The notes under the pieces: generated by a model
What the model saw: only the letters and a program-made list of their open reading frames with translations
Told to the model about the DNA's origin: nothing
Databases searched by the model: none
Shown: positions 46,030 to 57,229 of the stretch, piece after piece
Layout of the letters: each line of letters begins with the position of its first letter
Numbering within the stretch: the stretch's first letter is position 1
Translations under genes and position numbers: made by a program
Assembly (NCBI GenBank): GCA_944989445.1
Contig: CALYLW010000130.1
Location: 1,144,501 to 1,208,500, forward strand
DNA length: 64,000 nt
Reading direction: 5' to 3'
Origin: Ampullaceana balthica
Lineage: Eukaryota > Mollusca > Gastropoda > Lymnaeidae

Positions 46030-47340
46030 AATTATTGAAAACTATGTATGATTATTATTTCAACCTACAACTTTCGTTTGCGAATTTTTCAAATGGCGAA
46101 GTTTTCAATCAAGTCAATAAAGCTGAGTAAGCTTACAAGTTCCTTTTCAATGCTCATTAGAGAGAGCATATTCAGTCTTTTTTGTCCCATGCAAATTCTA
46201 ACTCATTATATATTCTTTTCAACTTTGAAAAGGATCGCTCTCAGCTGCAGTTAGATGTCATCATTGAAAGATAGATGCGAAGTGCGATGTGTACATTTGT
46301 AAAGGACTGTGGGGAAATATAGCTCATTCAAAAGCAGCAAAATTTTTAGCTCTGTGCACGTTTTTTAGTTTCGCTTTGTGCTACTTCCTTTTCCTTACCC
46401 AGGGGCTGGGCAATAACTTTTTTAAGTGTTCTGAAAATTGGACTAATTCTGAAGGTAAACAGTCTTCGAAATCACTTGAATGTTCTTCCATTAACTTGGC
46501 TGCTGCCCATCGGGTGACGAAATTGCTAAGCTCAGTTAGGTTTGTAAGAAAGCCAAATTTCTCATGGATGTCTTTATATGCGCCTAACCGATGCTGTAGG
46601 GCTTAAGAAAGTTTGTCAATGATTACCAGAAATACCTCAATCTTGAATTTTTGTCTCGAAGAGAATGTTTTGTTGATGTCCCTTTATCAAACTGACGCTT
46701 TCTTTTTTGTTTGATAGTATTGAAGATTGTTTACACTGTTTTTACCACGGACTTTTCCTTTCCTTTGTCTTCATAGGAATCAAATTAAGAATGCTGTCTT
46801 TTAACAAACTCAATGAGAGACTTCCTTTCTAAAATTATTTCCAAAATTTCAAGTAAAATAGCGACTTCCAGTTGTTACATTTCCTTTAGAAATCCTTCTT
46901 CTTCAAGTCGACAGTCACGTTGTTGATTTTCATTTGTTGCTAATTATTACAGTGTTGCGATATTCTCATTGTATGAGCTATTAACAGACCTTACAGCATC
47001 GTGTCAGGCTGACCATCTTGTGTCAGACAAGGCTTTGTTAGCATGTATCAATTTCATATGTTTTTGAAGTACCTGTCAATGATGAGTAGATGCAACAAGT
47101 CGGGTATAAAGATTTTGCAGAAGACAAAAAAATCTGACCGCAGCAGGACAACCTGCTGCTCTTTTCCCAACCAAATTAAAGGAATGAGCTGTGCACGGCA
47201 CATAATGAACTACAATGCACTTCTCACGAAGAATAGCCTGGTTTCCGTTATACTTCCTACTCATTTGCAGCATTGCCGTGTGACTGTCCAAGGCATTTTC
47301 AGGGATTCGTACAAAAATAATGGCCTGAATCTTTATTATA
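46030..47340 (-). pseudogene. hAT transposase pseudogene, ZMYM1-like
   Basis: On the minus strand the frame at 47076-47291 reads VPCTAHSFNLVGKRAAGCPA and NLYTRLVASTHH, the conserved middle of ZMYM1/DUF4371 transposases. Downstream in broken frames come the equivalent of ANLMEEYSSDFKDCF near 46.46-46.5 kb and the C-terminal dimerisation block with ERSF and LMSIEKEL near 46.13-46.24 kb. This copy has no internal insertions and is the empty-site reference for 15673-17651. The plus-strand frame at 46289-46606 is its antisense shadow. Confidence 0.8.
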
Positions 47341-47433
47341 CACTATAAATAATATAATTCATAATAAGTTTGGGGGTCCTTAAATTATTGGGGGCTTTAG
47401 CCCGTTCAGCAATCCCCTTTTAATCCACCATAG

Positions 47434-47820
47434 GGGGGAGGGGGGGGTCACGCATCTGTGACGATGTGGTACGAGTAGAAATGTGACGTCACATCAAAAA
47501 CGCGAAACTTTAAATAAAAGTACCACTTAAATATTTGATTGTTTACCATTTATTTAATTACGTTTTCAATGATTTCACGCTTGTTACGATATTAGAGTGC
47601 AGATTTACCCTAAATACATATTTAAATGACAAAAAAAATAATTGCAACATGCTAATTTTTATTGACAAATTCGGCTTGGGGGGAGGGGGGTGTCAAAGCT
47701 TTGTGACGTCATATCGTAAAAAAGGGGTGGGGTCTAAGTTTTGTGTGACACAATATGACGCTGGGGGAGGGTGGGGTAAAAATCGGCAACCTCGCGTGAC
47801 GTCATTTATGGACGGCCCCT
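47434..47820. mobile_element. Palindromic MITE, long form, left end truncated
   Basis: The right end CGTCATTTATGGACGGCCCC is intact. The left side begins in G-rich sequence (47434-47450) without the terminal GGGGCCGTCC motif. The interior aligns, in inverse orientation, with 3173-3618, including GATGTGACGTCACAT. Confidence 0.75.
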
Positions 47821-47894
47821 TCAGTCGTGAAGGGGTGACACCATGAGCTACCGCCCCGGGTGACACCAACCCTAGTGACGCCTCTGATAGAAGT

Positions 47895-49255
47895 ACAGTA
47901 TAAGTAAGCGAACATTTTGCTTGTGAGGTGTATGAATCTCAACTTCTGTCTCAACTAACCTCCGTACTTCATTGGACTACATCTAAACAATATCTCCAGG
48001 CAGGTTCAACCATCTACTAATTAACACATTCTACTTTTTATTTTATACTCCACGACCCTGCACACATTGACACCTAAACTCACCGCTCCCTCCTGGGCCC
48101 TCATTCATTGCCAGTGTAGCTATATGGCTTGTCTTAGACCCCCTCCCACCCCACTCGTAGAATAATATCCTTTGTATTAGCTGTCTAAGCTGACACCGCC
48201 CTCCCCCCTCCCAAGCCATTAGCATTGTTATTGGTGAAGCCACCTGTCACACACACGCAGGCTGGCGTCAGTTGCAAACATTCCACCCACAACAAGCACG
48301 TGCGTGTATAGTAGTAGTAGTAGTCATGACACACAGAACTTGTGTGCGTGTAAGCCATGTGTGAACTGGGTGCAGTGGTCTGTGCTGTGCAAACTTACGG
48401 TCACATATGACAGTGTCAATGTCACTTGTGTACACCTTTACACAATTTACACCTCTATATAGGAGATAATCGAGCTTTACCTACAGCTCTAATTTTTAAA
48501 AAAAATTAATCTGGGATTTGGGGTGTGAATTCATCATTACCTTAAATAACTGTTCGACATGTTGCCCATCTCGTGAAAATAATGTCTAATATTTAATTGC
48601 ACTCGTAGCTTAGAGTCCCTATCTACTGCATTCAATCAAACGTCACAGGGACTTGCCACCAACTATTTGGTTAAACACGCCAGCCTTGGCTCATCTAAAT
48701 ATCTACAGGCATTTGATGAATTTTACTGTCACACAAGTTAACGATTCATTTTTTAGAATTCGGTTTTTTTAATTAAAAAAAAGTTGGGGGTTAGGTTTAA
48801 CGAAGGTGAAGGGAACAAATTGAGAGGTTATCTCTAGGAGATTAACGATGAGCGGACATATGCTGTAATCTAACAACCATAAGAATGGGCTCGTGTCAAT
48901 AACAGAAAGTAAACATTGCAAGGATATTGTGGTGCTCCGTGTGAGCAATGACTGTTTGTTGTTCTATGGTAACAGAGGTGTCCTCTGTTGTGCAAGTTAT
49001 GATGCAGTGCCGGTACTGCTGAGGACTGGTTTGGCACTGAATGAACTCGTGCTAAAGAGAATGAATGAATTCCTACCGTATCAGTTGTTCCCACCACAGA
49101 GACGGACAAGTCGTCATCCTCATAGCTCCCCATAGCGTCCAATGTAAGGCAGCGACAACTGGTGTGCACTGTGCACATACCACGTGTGGCGTTGCGTTGG
49201 ATTTCTACGGAGGCTTGGTGTGGAGTGTGGTTGTGAGAAAGCACCACATTCATGT
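47895..49255. other. Unassigned stretch
   Basis: A short GTA microsatellite lies at 48309-48325. Open frames of 80-127 codons at 48870-49280 overlap on both strands and show no recognisable domain. I see no splice or promoter evidence that makes them genes. Confidence 0.45.
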
Positions 49256-49259
49256 GTTC

Positions 49260-49785
49260 TTGTTGGGAGTCACCACTTAGGTGTGTGTTTGTTGTGGGGA
49301 ATCACTACTTAATTGTTTTTGTTGTGGGGAATCACCACTTAGTGTGTGTTTGTTGTGGGGAATCACCACTTTGGTGTGTTTGTTGTGGGGAATCACTACT
49401 TAGGTGTGTGTTTGTTGTGGGGAATCACCACTTAGGTGTGTGTTTGTTGTGGGGAATCACTACTTAGGTGTGTGTTTGTTGAGGGGAATCACTACTTCGG
49501 TGTGTGTGCGAGTTGTGGGGAATCACCACTGTGTTTTTGTTATGGGGAATCACCAAGAGGTGTGCATTTTGTGGGGAATCACCACTTAAGTGTGAGTTTG
49601 TTGTGGGGAATCACCAAGAGGTGTGCATGTTGTGGGGAATCACCACTTAAGTGTGAGTTTGTTGTGGGGAATCACCAATAGGTGTGCATGTTGTGGGAAA
49701 TCACCACTTAAGTGTGAGTTTGTTGTGGGGAATCACCAATAGGTGTGCATGTTTTGGGAAATCACCACTTAGGTGTGTGTTTGTT
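49260..49785. repeat. Minisatellite, 32-34-bp units
   Basis: About 16 copies around TTGTTGTGGGGAATCACCAC followed by TTAGGTGTGTG. From about 49550 a two-unit pattern appears, with ACCAAGAGG and ACCACTTAAG alternating, giving a dimeric higher-order period near 65 bp. Confidence 0.96.
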
Positions 49786-49789
49786 GCAG

Positions 49790-51850
49790 AGAAGCTACAC
49801 TTGATATAGCTGACGGAATGGACATGAAAATGACAGTGATGTGTTGGTTGAGGCAATGAGAATCACTTGCACTTCATTTATTTAAACAATTGTAAAATCA
49901 AGTTTAAAAAACATGTTATAAATATTTCTCTTCCCAATGTGTGTATTGTGAATTTTTTGAAGATATGCCAAACTGCCCTAATAGTGTTACTAGTTTTAAA
50001 GTGTAAATTGCTTAGTGTTGGGATTTTAAGATGTTTATAAAGACCATCTTTCATTCTAGATGATCAACACACCTTGGAAAATTTGAAGCTATTCTCAGAA
50101 TCTATGATAGTTTCAATGTACAATACAACATGCAAACAACTAAAATAAGAATTTATATTTACTATTAAAATTATAATAACACAATTATAAGTCATTTTAA
50201 CTTGTATTTGTTTTGTTCTTTTAGTACAAACACAATGTTAATTACTCATATTTTTATTTATTTCATTTTAAGTTAATTACATATACATGTAGACTGTTGT
50301 TAAGGATAATTTTGTTTAAGAATCTCCTATGTATTTATTAAATTTTTCACATTAAAAAAAAAGTATACTTATACATCCTATAAGTATTAACAGTTTAAAG
50401 CATAATTTTAGAAAAAAAATCAATGATGAAATCAAATACAACATGTATACTTTGTTCACTGTATATGCTACTCAAGAGAAAGTGCCTTTTCAACCTTCTG
50501 GAGATTTTTTTAAACAAATGAAACTTAAACTTAAAGGTATGTACTTCATTACAAAATTTTAATTAATTTTAAGCTCTATTTAACTTTCAATACAGAGTTG
50601 TTTCTTGAATAAAAAAGTTAATGTAAAGAGTTCCCTTTGAATAAATCAATAAAAACGTTAAAACTTAAATTCTAAATGTTAAAGTTGAAAATATATTCTA
50701 GGTTATCTCTGCTTGACCTTTGAACTTAATTTATATTAATAAAATTATCAAAAAGTTTATTTGTTTAATTATATAGCCACACTTAGAAAATTTTAAAAAG
50801 AAAATGGTAAAATCTATCTTAAACTTTAAAAACAAAAATCTATTTATGTCTCAAAACTACATTACATATTTTTTTTAAATTGAATAAAGCTATCTATTAT
50901 TATGTTTTGCTTTTTATACAATCACAAATAAACTATTTTAAACTAAATAAAAGTTTAAATATTACGGTACTCATTTTTTTTCAAGTGTGCATCATTTAAT
51001 ATTTCATTGAAGTATTTTTTAAAATATCATGTGATATCTTTGTTTTGTTTTACATGTATAATAAATATTACAAGTTGCCTAATTAGAAAATTGCTAGTTG
51101 ATTTTATTATCCTAAATGTCAAAGAAGAGGTTAATTTTCCCAATGGAAGTTTGAATCTTATATCTGTTAAGCACCACTATTTAATTTTATTTGTTTGTTT
51201 TTTCTTCTTCTTCAATTTTTTTTTATGTGAGATGAAAACATTTTAGTGTTAGTAAAAAGGTCCTATCCTGTATATACAAAATATGCTTAAAACATGTAAC
51301 ATATATCTTTCCAATAGTCTTTCAATTTAAGTCTCAATTAAAATTCATGAGAAATGCCACTATTTCGTACTTGCACACAACGATTCATGCAAATAATAAA
51401 GAACAATATTTCAATTAACTCAATTCAAATTTAATTATCCATTGAAAAATTTATTGTTAAAAGATAAAAAGCATAGCATCATTAAAATAAATTACATCAG
51501 TGTTTCAAGAAAACGTTCATTTTTGGATATACCTAATGAGCCAGTTAATAAATAAAAGCTTCAAACTTATTTATATTAACCCAAAATTCATTCCTGCCCT
51601 TGTGTCCACCAACTTACACTCTGGCTCTGTCCATGTATCCAGTGTTAGTTCCCCCTTTATTTAGAATCAGCCATCATTAAACAAGTTAAAACTACAGTAT
51701 TACAATAACTATTTCTAAACTTACTTAAGCAAATCAAATACTTTTTGAGTTGGTGAATAATGAGAAAAAAAAATGTATGGCATTGAGAATGTTAAATGTT
51801 TTTTAAAAAATTGTTTAGTCCAAACTGATCAAATTCAACACTCGTATTTA
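49790..51850. other. AT-rich stretch with no supported feature
   Basis: Strongly AT-rich with many homopolymer runs. No satellite, TIR, Helitron end or recognisable protein motif. An open frame of 79 codons at 51007-51246 is low-complexity (Phe-rich) and is not supported. Confidence 0.6.
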
Positions 51851-51853
51851 ATA

Positions 51854-52092
51854 AAGGGGCCGTCCATAAAGTAAGTCACGCTAAACAGGGGGGAAGGGGG
51901 GTGTAAGAAAGTGTGACATTTTGTGACAGGGGGGAGGGGTTCTGGCCATGTGTGACATCACGGTGTTTTATATTAAATTTGAATAATTTTGTGAATAAAA
52001 ACCTAAATTTTTGTTCGAAAGTGTGACATACTTTGTTCGAGATTTATGACAGGGGGGAGTTAAATAGCGTGACATACTTTATGGACGGCCCT
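51854..52092. mobile_element. Palindromic MITE, short form
   Basis: Ends AAGGGGCCGTCCATAAAGTA and ACTTTATGGACGGCCCTAAA are inverted repeats. The interior has G-rich arms and a central AT segment, as at 16171-16405. No coding. Confidence 0.88.
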
Positions 52093-52094
52093 AA

Positions 52095-53065
52095 AGTACA
52101 ATTATCCTAAATGTCAACTAATTTTTTAAAAATTATAAGTTTATTACAAATTTATATGGTTGAGAAAAATACTTTTTCAGATGATTTTGACATTCTGTTA
52201 CAAAAGTTAATTTCCTTATACACAAACTAATATTGAAAATAACTTAAAAACATTCTCTTTATCAAGACTATTCTTTTATTTATATTATAGATTATAACCT
52301 GGCAAAAAATTTATGTGTTATATTATTTAAATCAGTAACGAAATTCAACAATATTTTTTTACATTGAAAAATTTAAATAATATACAGTACCCAGTAGGGG
52401 AGTAAATGGCTAACCCCCCATATCAAAACTAATGGACCAAATGTTTTGAAACTAATTGAATGCACAAATTACTTCCTTTTAATGTTTTTTAAATACTTTT
52501 CGGGTTAAATTGTTGCATACACTGCACATTTTTGGCATTAAAGAATCTACTTTAGGGCATGCCACATCTTAACAGTTAGAAACTGTTAATCAGTGTTAAA
52601 CTGTAGCCAATCAGGAATAAAGTTAACATATTTATATATATTAAATTTAGATAGTTATAATATTTCATATTCATTTTGATCATTTGCATCACAAACTTTT
52701 AACCTAAATATTTATTTCTGAACTAACATACTAGTGGACCTGGCCCATTTCTCCCTACTGTTTTTTGCCTGCATATGCTAAAACTATAAGTAATTAAAAT
52801 ATATTTATCAATTCCTGTTATAGCTAAGTAAGTTACTTTGAATAAAGGTTTTCATTAAACAGAAATGAATTACATGTATTGTGGTAAATTTAGACATAAT
52901 TTTGATTCAATATTAATTTCATTGAAATAAGCTTATCTTTAATTGATATAGATGTTGATGATAAGGTTTTGTGTATGTACAAATCTAAATTTGTATACCT
53001 TTTATTTAGAAAATATTTTTACACTTCCCATAGGATGAGTAGAAAATTGGTGAATTTTTTTTCTC
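52095..53065. other. AT-rich stretch with no supported feature
   Basis: Continues the composition of 49.8-51.85 kb. Nothing recognised. Confidence 0.55.
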
Positions 53066-53069
53066 CAGT

Positions 53070-53210
53070 CATGCTGAGAAACAAACAAGGGTCAAATACC
53101 AATGGCTGTTAAGAAAAATGCAGTTACGGCTAAGGGAAGAAAGACCTTACGTGCAGCTGCTATACAATTTGGAATCCCATGTACAATATTGAAGATCAAT
53201 GTTTAAAAAA
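53070..53210 (+). pseudogene. Pogo/Tigger-type transposase fragment (psq HTH)
   Basis: A short run begins MLRNKQGSNTNG and, after a frame change, continues KNAVTAKGRKTLRAAAIQFG then IPCTILK. This is the pipsqueak-type helix-turn-helix found at the N-terminus of pogo/Tigger and jerky-like transposases, where it binds element ends. The stop right after the second helix and the lack of DDE sequence downstream make it a remnant of about 45 residues. Recognition rests on motif resemblance. Confidence 0.6.
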
Positions 53211-53724
53211 ACTGTTTTCACTGACGATTTACAACCAAACCACAAGCATGTCATGATATTAAAGCTGACCAAGAGAATTTGTTTGAAAATCATTTAGACA
53301 ATTTTTGAAAAGGGTTGGCCTCTACACTGCTCAGAACACAAGTACAGTCATGGGGCTGGCAATAACCTGGAACTAACAATATCCGGCAGCATTGCCAAAG
53401 AATGAAAAATGGCTGTGGGGAATCTTTGCTACTTGTAGCAATGGGCACACAAAGCTTTGTATGAGTGGTCCAGTGAAACTGGCTTCGAATCCATTTCCCA
53501 GGGCAAAGATAGTGTGTTACAATGTATACTTAACGCAAAAAGGTAAGAAAATTAGAGCCTGATTGACTTAAACATTCATGGCTGAAACACCTGATAATTG
53601 ACTAAGCGAGGGTAATACGGACCCCCTCGTCCCTTTGTGTCAGTAATAAGAATTTACCAGGCACATGTAAGCTCAATGAAGCTAGATGCCAAGATTCATC
53701 TCCCCAAAAACTATTTTACAACTT

Positions 53725-54480
53725 GTAACTGCTGAGGTGTCAGAAGTAAAGTCACAGAAATAACCAAGTTGCTCCACGAGCAGATGGTTTAACATAGATC
53801 TGTTGCAAGAAATGCTGTTGAAAAGAACACATTGCGCATAACGGGTTTCTCATAACCACTGTAAGTGCAAAAACTGCAGAGGTCTGGTAACTTTGATTAA
53901 AAACCAACCTCACAGCTGAGATTGTAAAGAGGAAAACACTTGGAGGTACAGATACGCTGACACTAAGTATCACTAAAGCCGGTAATACTTTAACTGTATC
54001 AAAAATGTCTACAACACAACCAGGAACACATATTGCCTTCCTCTATACGGCACTACGATGTTTAAGAATATTATTATTCCAGGGAATTTCAACGACCATA
54101 CCGAAGATTTGGGTTCTCACAAGAAAAACACATCCTGGCATTATTTCGAAGGGGTTGAGTTCACTAGCTACTTTATAAGTCTGCCAGATAAGAATAGTGT
54201 CCCAAAACTATTACATACTGGCAACAGTGCACAATCCCACCCAGATTTAACTCTAGTTTAGGCAGTTTCAGGCCAAGACGGACTGGAAAGTATTCCCGTA
54301 AGTTCTCATAAATATTGGGTTGGCGAAGTCATGCTTGGCACGAAGACGTTGGCTGTTTGGAGAAGCTGACAGGAAAAAATTCCATGAGGGATTGAACGCA
54401 CACTCATGGATTCACCTGAGAACCCAGTCAATTAAGAAAGTCTACAATGACCTGTCGATGTCAATTTAGAAATGGCAAGG
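53725..54480 (+). pseudogene. LINE endonuclease (AP/EEP type) remnant
   Basis: Pieces in order resemble the N-terminal endonuclease of non-LTR retrotransposons. GVRSKVTEITKLLHEQMV lies near 53.73 kb, following CNC (usual start WNCNG). IIIPGNFNDHTEDLGSHKKN at about 54.06-54.12 kb corresponds to the GDFNAH catalytic segment. SAQSHPDLTLV near 54.23 kb corresponds to the SxPDLT segment. Of the usual catalytic residues, Asp of GDFN has become Asn (GNFN). Many stops lie between. The 67-codon frame at 54058-54261 is the longest surviving piece. Confidence 0.65.
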
Positions 54481-55079
54481 AAGGTCATAACAAGGATGTG
54501 CAAACACCACAAGTTCTGACAATACTGGAACAAAAAGTTGTCACAGACCATCTGTGACCGAAAGAAAACACAGACGAAAGCTGGTAGTTTAAAAAATCGT
54601 AAAATGTAGAGAGAATAAATTAATAATCATTTCTAAATTGAATGACTTAAAGACATTCAAAAAGAGTTATTTTAGGTGCAGTATTTTTTTTTCAAGAATT
54701 TATTTTGAGTGCCCTTTCAAATACTTTTAATTAAGGTGCGCATATTTTCGTGAGTTCATTTTAAATTGAGCTGTGTCAGTTTATTATAATCTCTATATAT
54801 AATCAATATATATAATTTGCTATGTATGTTCGTTCATTTGTAGCGCACGCTATGTAATCAAGCAATAAAAGATTTTAGAAAGCGCACCGCTAAAAAAAAA
54901 CTTGAAAAAAAAATTACTGCACCAAAAATAACTCTTTTCCAATGTCCGCATTAAATTGTTCAATATGGGACTGAGATTTAATTTTTCTCTCTTTGTCTCT
55001 ACATTTTCTGATTATTTACCATACGGCTTTCAAGCAAAAGGGACAATTACAAAAAATATACTAAAATCATCTACAGGGT

Positions 55080-55460
55080 AAAAGGAACCGTCGCTAACTC
55101 ATAATTATTCATCTTTATCATTTGCCTCAATGGGTGCACATGTCTATCATTTATCAGGATGTAGGCCTTATGTAGGAGTTCATGGACAAATTTGTCATCG
55201 GACTGGGCACATGCATCCAGAAGATGGAGCTCAACAACAACTTTTTGTAATCGATTCTGCAATGGCAAACGCTCAAAGCAAACATCCAGCAAATCAAAGA
55301 CTGAATGCAAATATCGTACAAAACTTACATTATGTAATTCGACAAAATAACATTTATGCAAAAACTTATCGTATGCTAGGTGAAATCGAACAAGAGGAGC
55401 AAGAGCGAGCAGAACAAAATAATCATTCATTACCACCGGTCAACATGGCTTTTCATACCT
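55080..55460 (+). pseudogene. Helitron Rep/helicase fragment (Helitron_like_N region)
   Basis: The open frame contains SSLSFASMGAHVYHLSGCRP, GVHGQICHRTGHMHPEDGA and LFVIDSAMANAQSKHPANQR. It then has YAKTYRMLGEIEQEEQERAE. This is the well-conserved Helitron_like_N region that precedes the Rep HUH nuclease. The first part precedes the ATG at 55130, showing that the real gene extended upstream. The frame runs into the cytosine-run insert near 55475. The HUH motif and the helicase are absent, so it is non-functional. Confidence 0.85.
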
Positions 55461-55474
55461 ACCGTATAAACTCG

Positions 55475-56000
55475 TTCTATAGCCCGTTCGTTTATAAGCC
55501 GACCCCCCCCCCACTTTTGGAAGAGAAATGTATTAAAAGTGTATAACCCGATCGCAAGCCGACCCCCCAAAAATAATAGGACAGCTTAAACAAAATGGTA
55601 CACATTTTTTTTAAACTACAAGCTAAATTGGTCATTATGATTGTTTACTTTGTACTCCCTATCTTTGTCTTTGTGCTCTTTGTTAAGCAAGAGTTACCGG
55701 TATTTTAAAAAAAAATTGTTGGTAAACAGTGACGAAAGCGCGTACATCGAAATTCGTTGTTGAAAACAAAATTTGGAAAACAATTTAATAAAACGTTCAA
55801 AAAAGTGCAGATGTTTAGTACTATATTATAGCTTCTGATAGAGCAGTCGAATCTTGTAGAATGTAGAAAAGGACCTTGATGATCTACAATAACAAAACTG
55901 ATATTCGATATTCATGCAGAAATTCGTTAATGACCCACTTGTAAGCCGACCCCCCCCCCAACTTTTCCCCAAGATTTTGTCCAAAAAAGGTCGGTTTGTA
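55475..56000. repeat. Insert bounded by AAGCCGACCCCCCC motifs
   Basis: TATAAGCCGACCCCCCC occurs at about 55493, a related GCAAGCCGACCCCCC at about 55553, and GTAAGCCGACCCCCCCC at about 55942. A closing GGTCGGTTTGTA is near 55988. The insert separates two Helitron coding fragments. Type unknown. Confidence 0.55.
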
Positions 56001-56405
56001 CTCTTACATTATGAATAATGAAACTCGAAAGGAACGCGTTTCGCGAATGAATTGTGAACGACAACAAAGATGGAGAGCACGCCAGAGTCAAGAACAAACA
56101 GCAGCATTGCGAGTGCAACCAACAGCTCGAATGCAAAGATCCCGTGCAAATCAACAAGCGCAAGAATCTGAAAATCAAGCAGCAAAAATTGACGAGCTCA
56201 ACTTGCAGCACAAGTTCAAAGGTCAAGAATCGGAGGTCGTCCTGCAATCCCAACAAATGACATATTTATTGAAAATGAAGTAGAAATTCATAGTTGTGGC
56301 GTAATGGATCAACAATGTGATTATTGTGCATCTCTGAATTTTCCAGCGGAAAAATAATCAGATGCAACATTTCAATATTACTGCCATAAGGGAACTGTTT
56401 TGCAG
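55996..56405 (+). pseudogene. Helitron N-terminal region with zinc-finger motif
   Basis: The frame 56010-56283 is rich in Arg, Gln and Glu with NCERQQRWRARQSQEQTAAL, the repetitive N-terminal leader seen in animal Helitron proteins. After a stop at 56281, a shifted frame gives HSCGVMDQQCDYCASLNFPA, then a CHKG. This matches the CGxMxxxCxxCxAxxFxxE zinc-binding motif of Helitron N-termini. In normal Helitrons this region precedes Helitron_like_N; here it lies downstream of it. Confidence 0.8.
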
Positions 56406-56599
56406 GAGAATATATTCGAGAATATATACAAAAAATGTTTTCATTAAGGAATTGTTGAATTAAAAATAAATGAAAGTTCTGTATTACATTATTTTTTATT
56501 CTGATGTGTAATTTTTCAAAATTAATTGATTTCAGCTGAAATATATTTATTTTGAAAACTTCCGTCATTTTTGACGGGTAATAGTAATACACTAGTTCT

Positions 56600-57225
56600 A
56601 TATATAATTCATCAGAAGCTAGAGCAAGCACGCCAGAGCAGTCTATATATATGTAGTATGGTGCACACCTGCACCACGCCGAACTATGCACACAGCACTG
56701 AGAGCATTATATAGAAGGAAAGGAAGTAATGCTTCAAAACAATTACCACTCTCATGAACCACTTACAAACTCATTCCATGGAAGAATTTCAATGCACCAT
56801 TGGTTCTTAAACATTCCCACTGCAAAGATATCTCAAGGCACATTTAAAACACTCCAATGATCCAACAGATTCCCCTAAGGAATTTCAATGAACCATTTGT
56901 TCCAAAGCTTTCTGAACAATTTTTGTTTTTGGAAGAAGCCATATATAAATTATAAAAACCTACATGCCTCATAGTATTGTAATCTCATAGACTGAGATTT
57001 TAAATAATAGAATATGATAGATTATAATAAATTAACCACAATGAAAATGAGTTTTATTGTTGTAATGTGATTTTTTCAAAATTCATTCATTAATATTTAT
57101 ATTATATTAATTACAACATTTCAATAGTAAGAATAAAACATTGTAATTTTTTTAACCAAGCCAGTAATTTTTTTAACCAAGCCAAAGTCTTTGAATTGAA
57201 GCTTATACATAATTTTATGTGGTAG
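56600..57225. other. Unassigned stretch
   Basis: Begins with a Helitron-like start (TTCTATATATAATTCATCAG) directly after the CTAG of the preceding element. No further support for a complete unit. The rest is AT-rich without a recognisable feature. Confidence 0.45.
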
Positions 57226-57229
57226 TTTG

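Larger units (their letters stand above)
45275..47886 (-). mobile_element. Complete hAT transposon with decayed ZMYM1-like gene
   Basis: A perfect 8-bp TSD, ATAGAAGT, lies at 45267-45274 and 47887-47894. Terminal repeats match at 16 of 17 positions: left CAGTGGCGTCACTAGGG, right read inwards CAGAGGCGTCACTAGGG. Both ends continue with CCGCCCCGGGTGACACC in opposite orientation. The 2612-bp element carries the transposase remnant on the minus strand and a MITE at 47434-47820. Its target lies immediately right of the 42560-45262 element. Confidence 0.93.
54790..56595 (+). mobile_element. Decayed protein-coding Helitron, rearranged
   Basis: The probable 5' end after an A at 54789 reads TCTCTATATATAATCAATAT. 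The 3' end has the hairpin CCGTC (56562-56566) / GACGG (56573-56577), then 14 bases to CTAG at 56592-56595, followed by T. This hairpin plus CTAG plus T is the Helitron signature. Two Helitron protein fragments lie inside (55080-55460 and 55996-56405), separated by a GACCCCCCCC-bounded insert at about 55475-56000. Helicase and most of Rep are missing. Confidence 0.75.

Noticed and set aside
46289..46606. 105-codon plus-strand frame
   Set aside because: It is the antisense shadow of the hAT transposase pseudogene on the minus strand.
48870..49280. Overlapping frames of 71-127 codons on both strands
   Set aside because: Neither strand shows a domain or compositional coding signal, and the frames run into the adjacent satellite.
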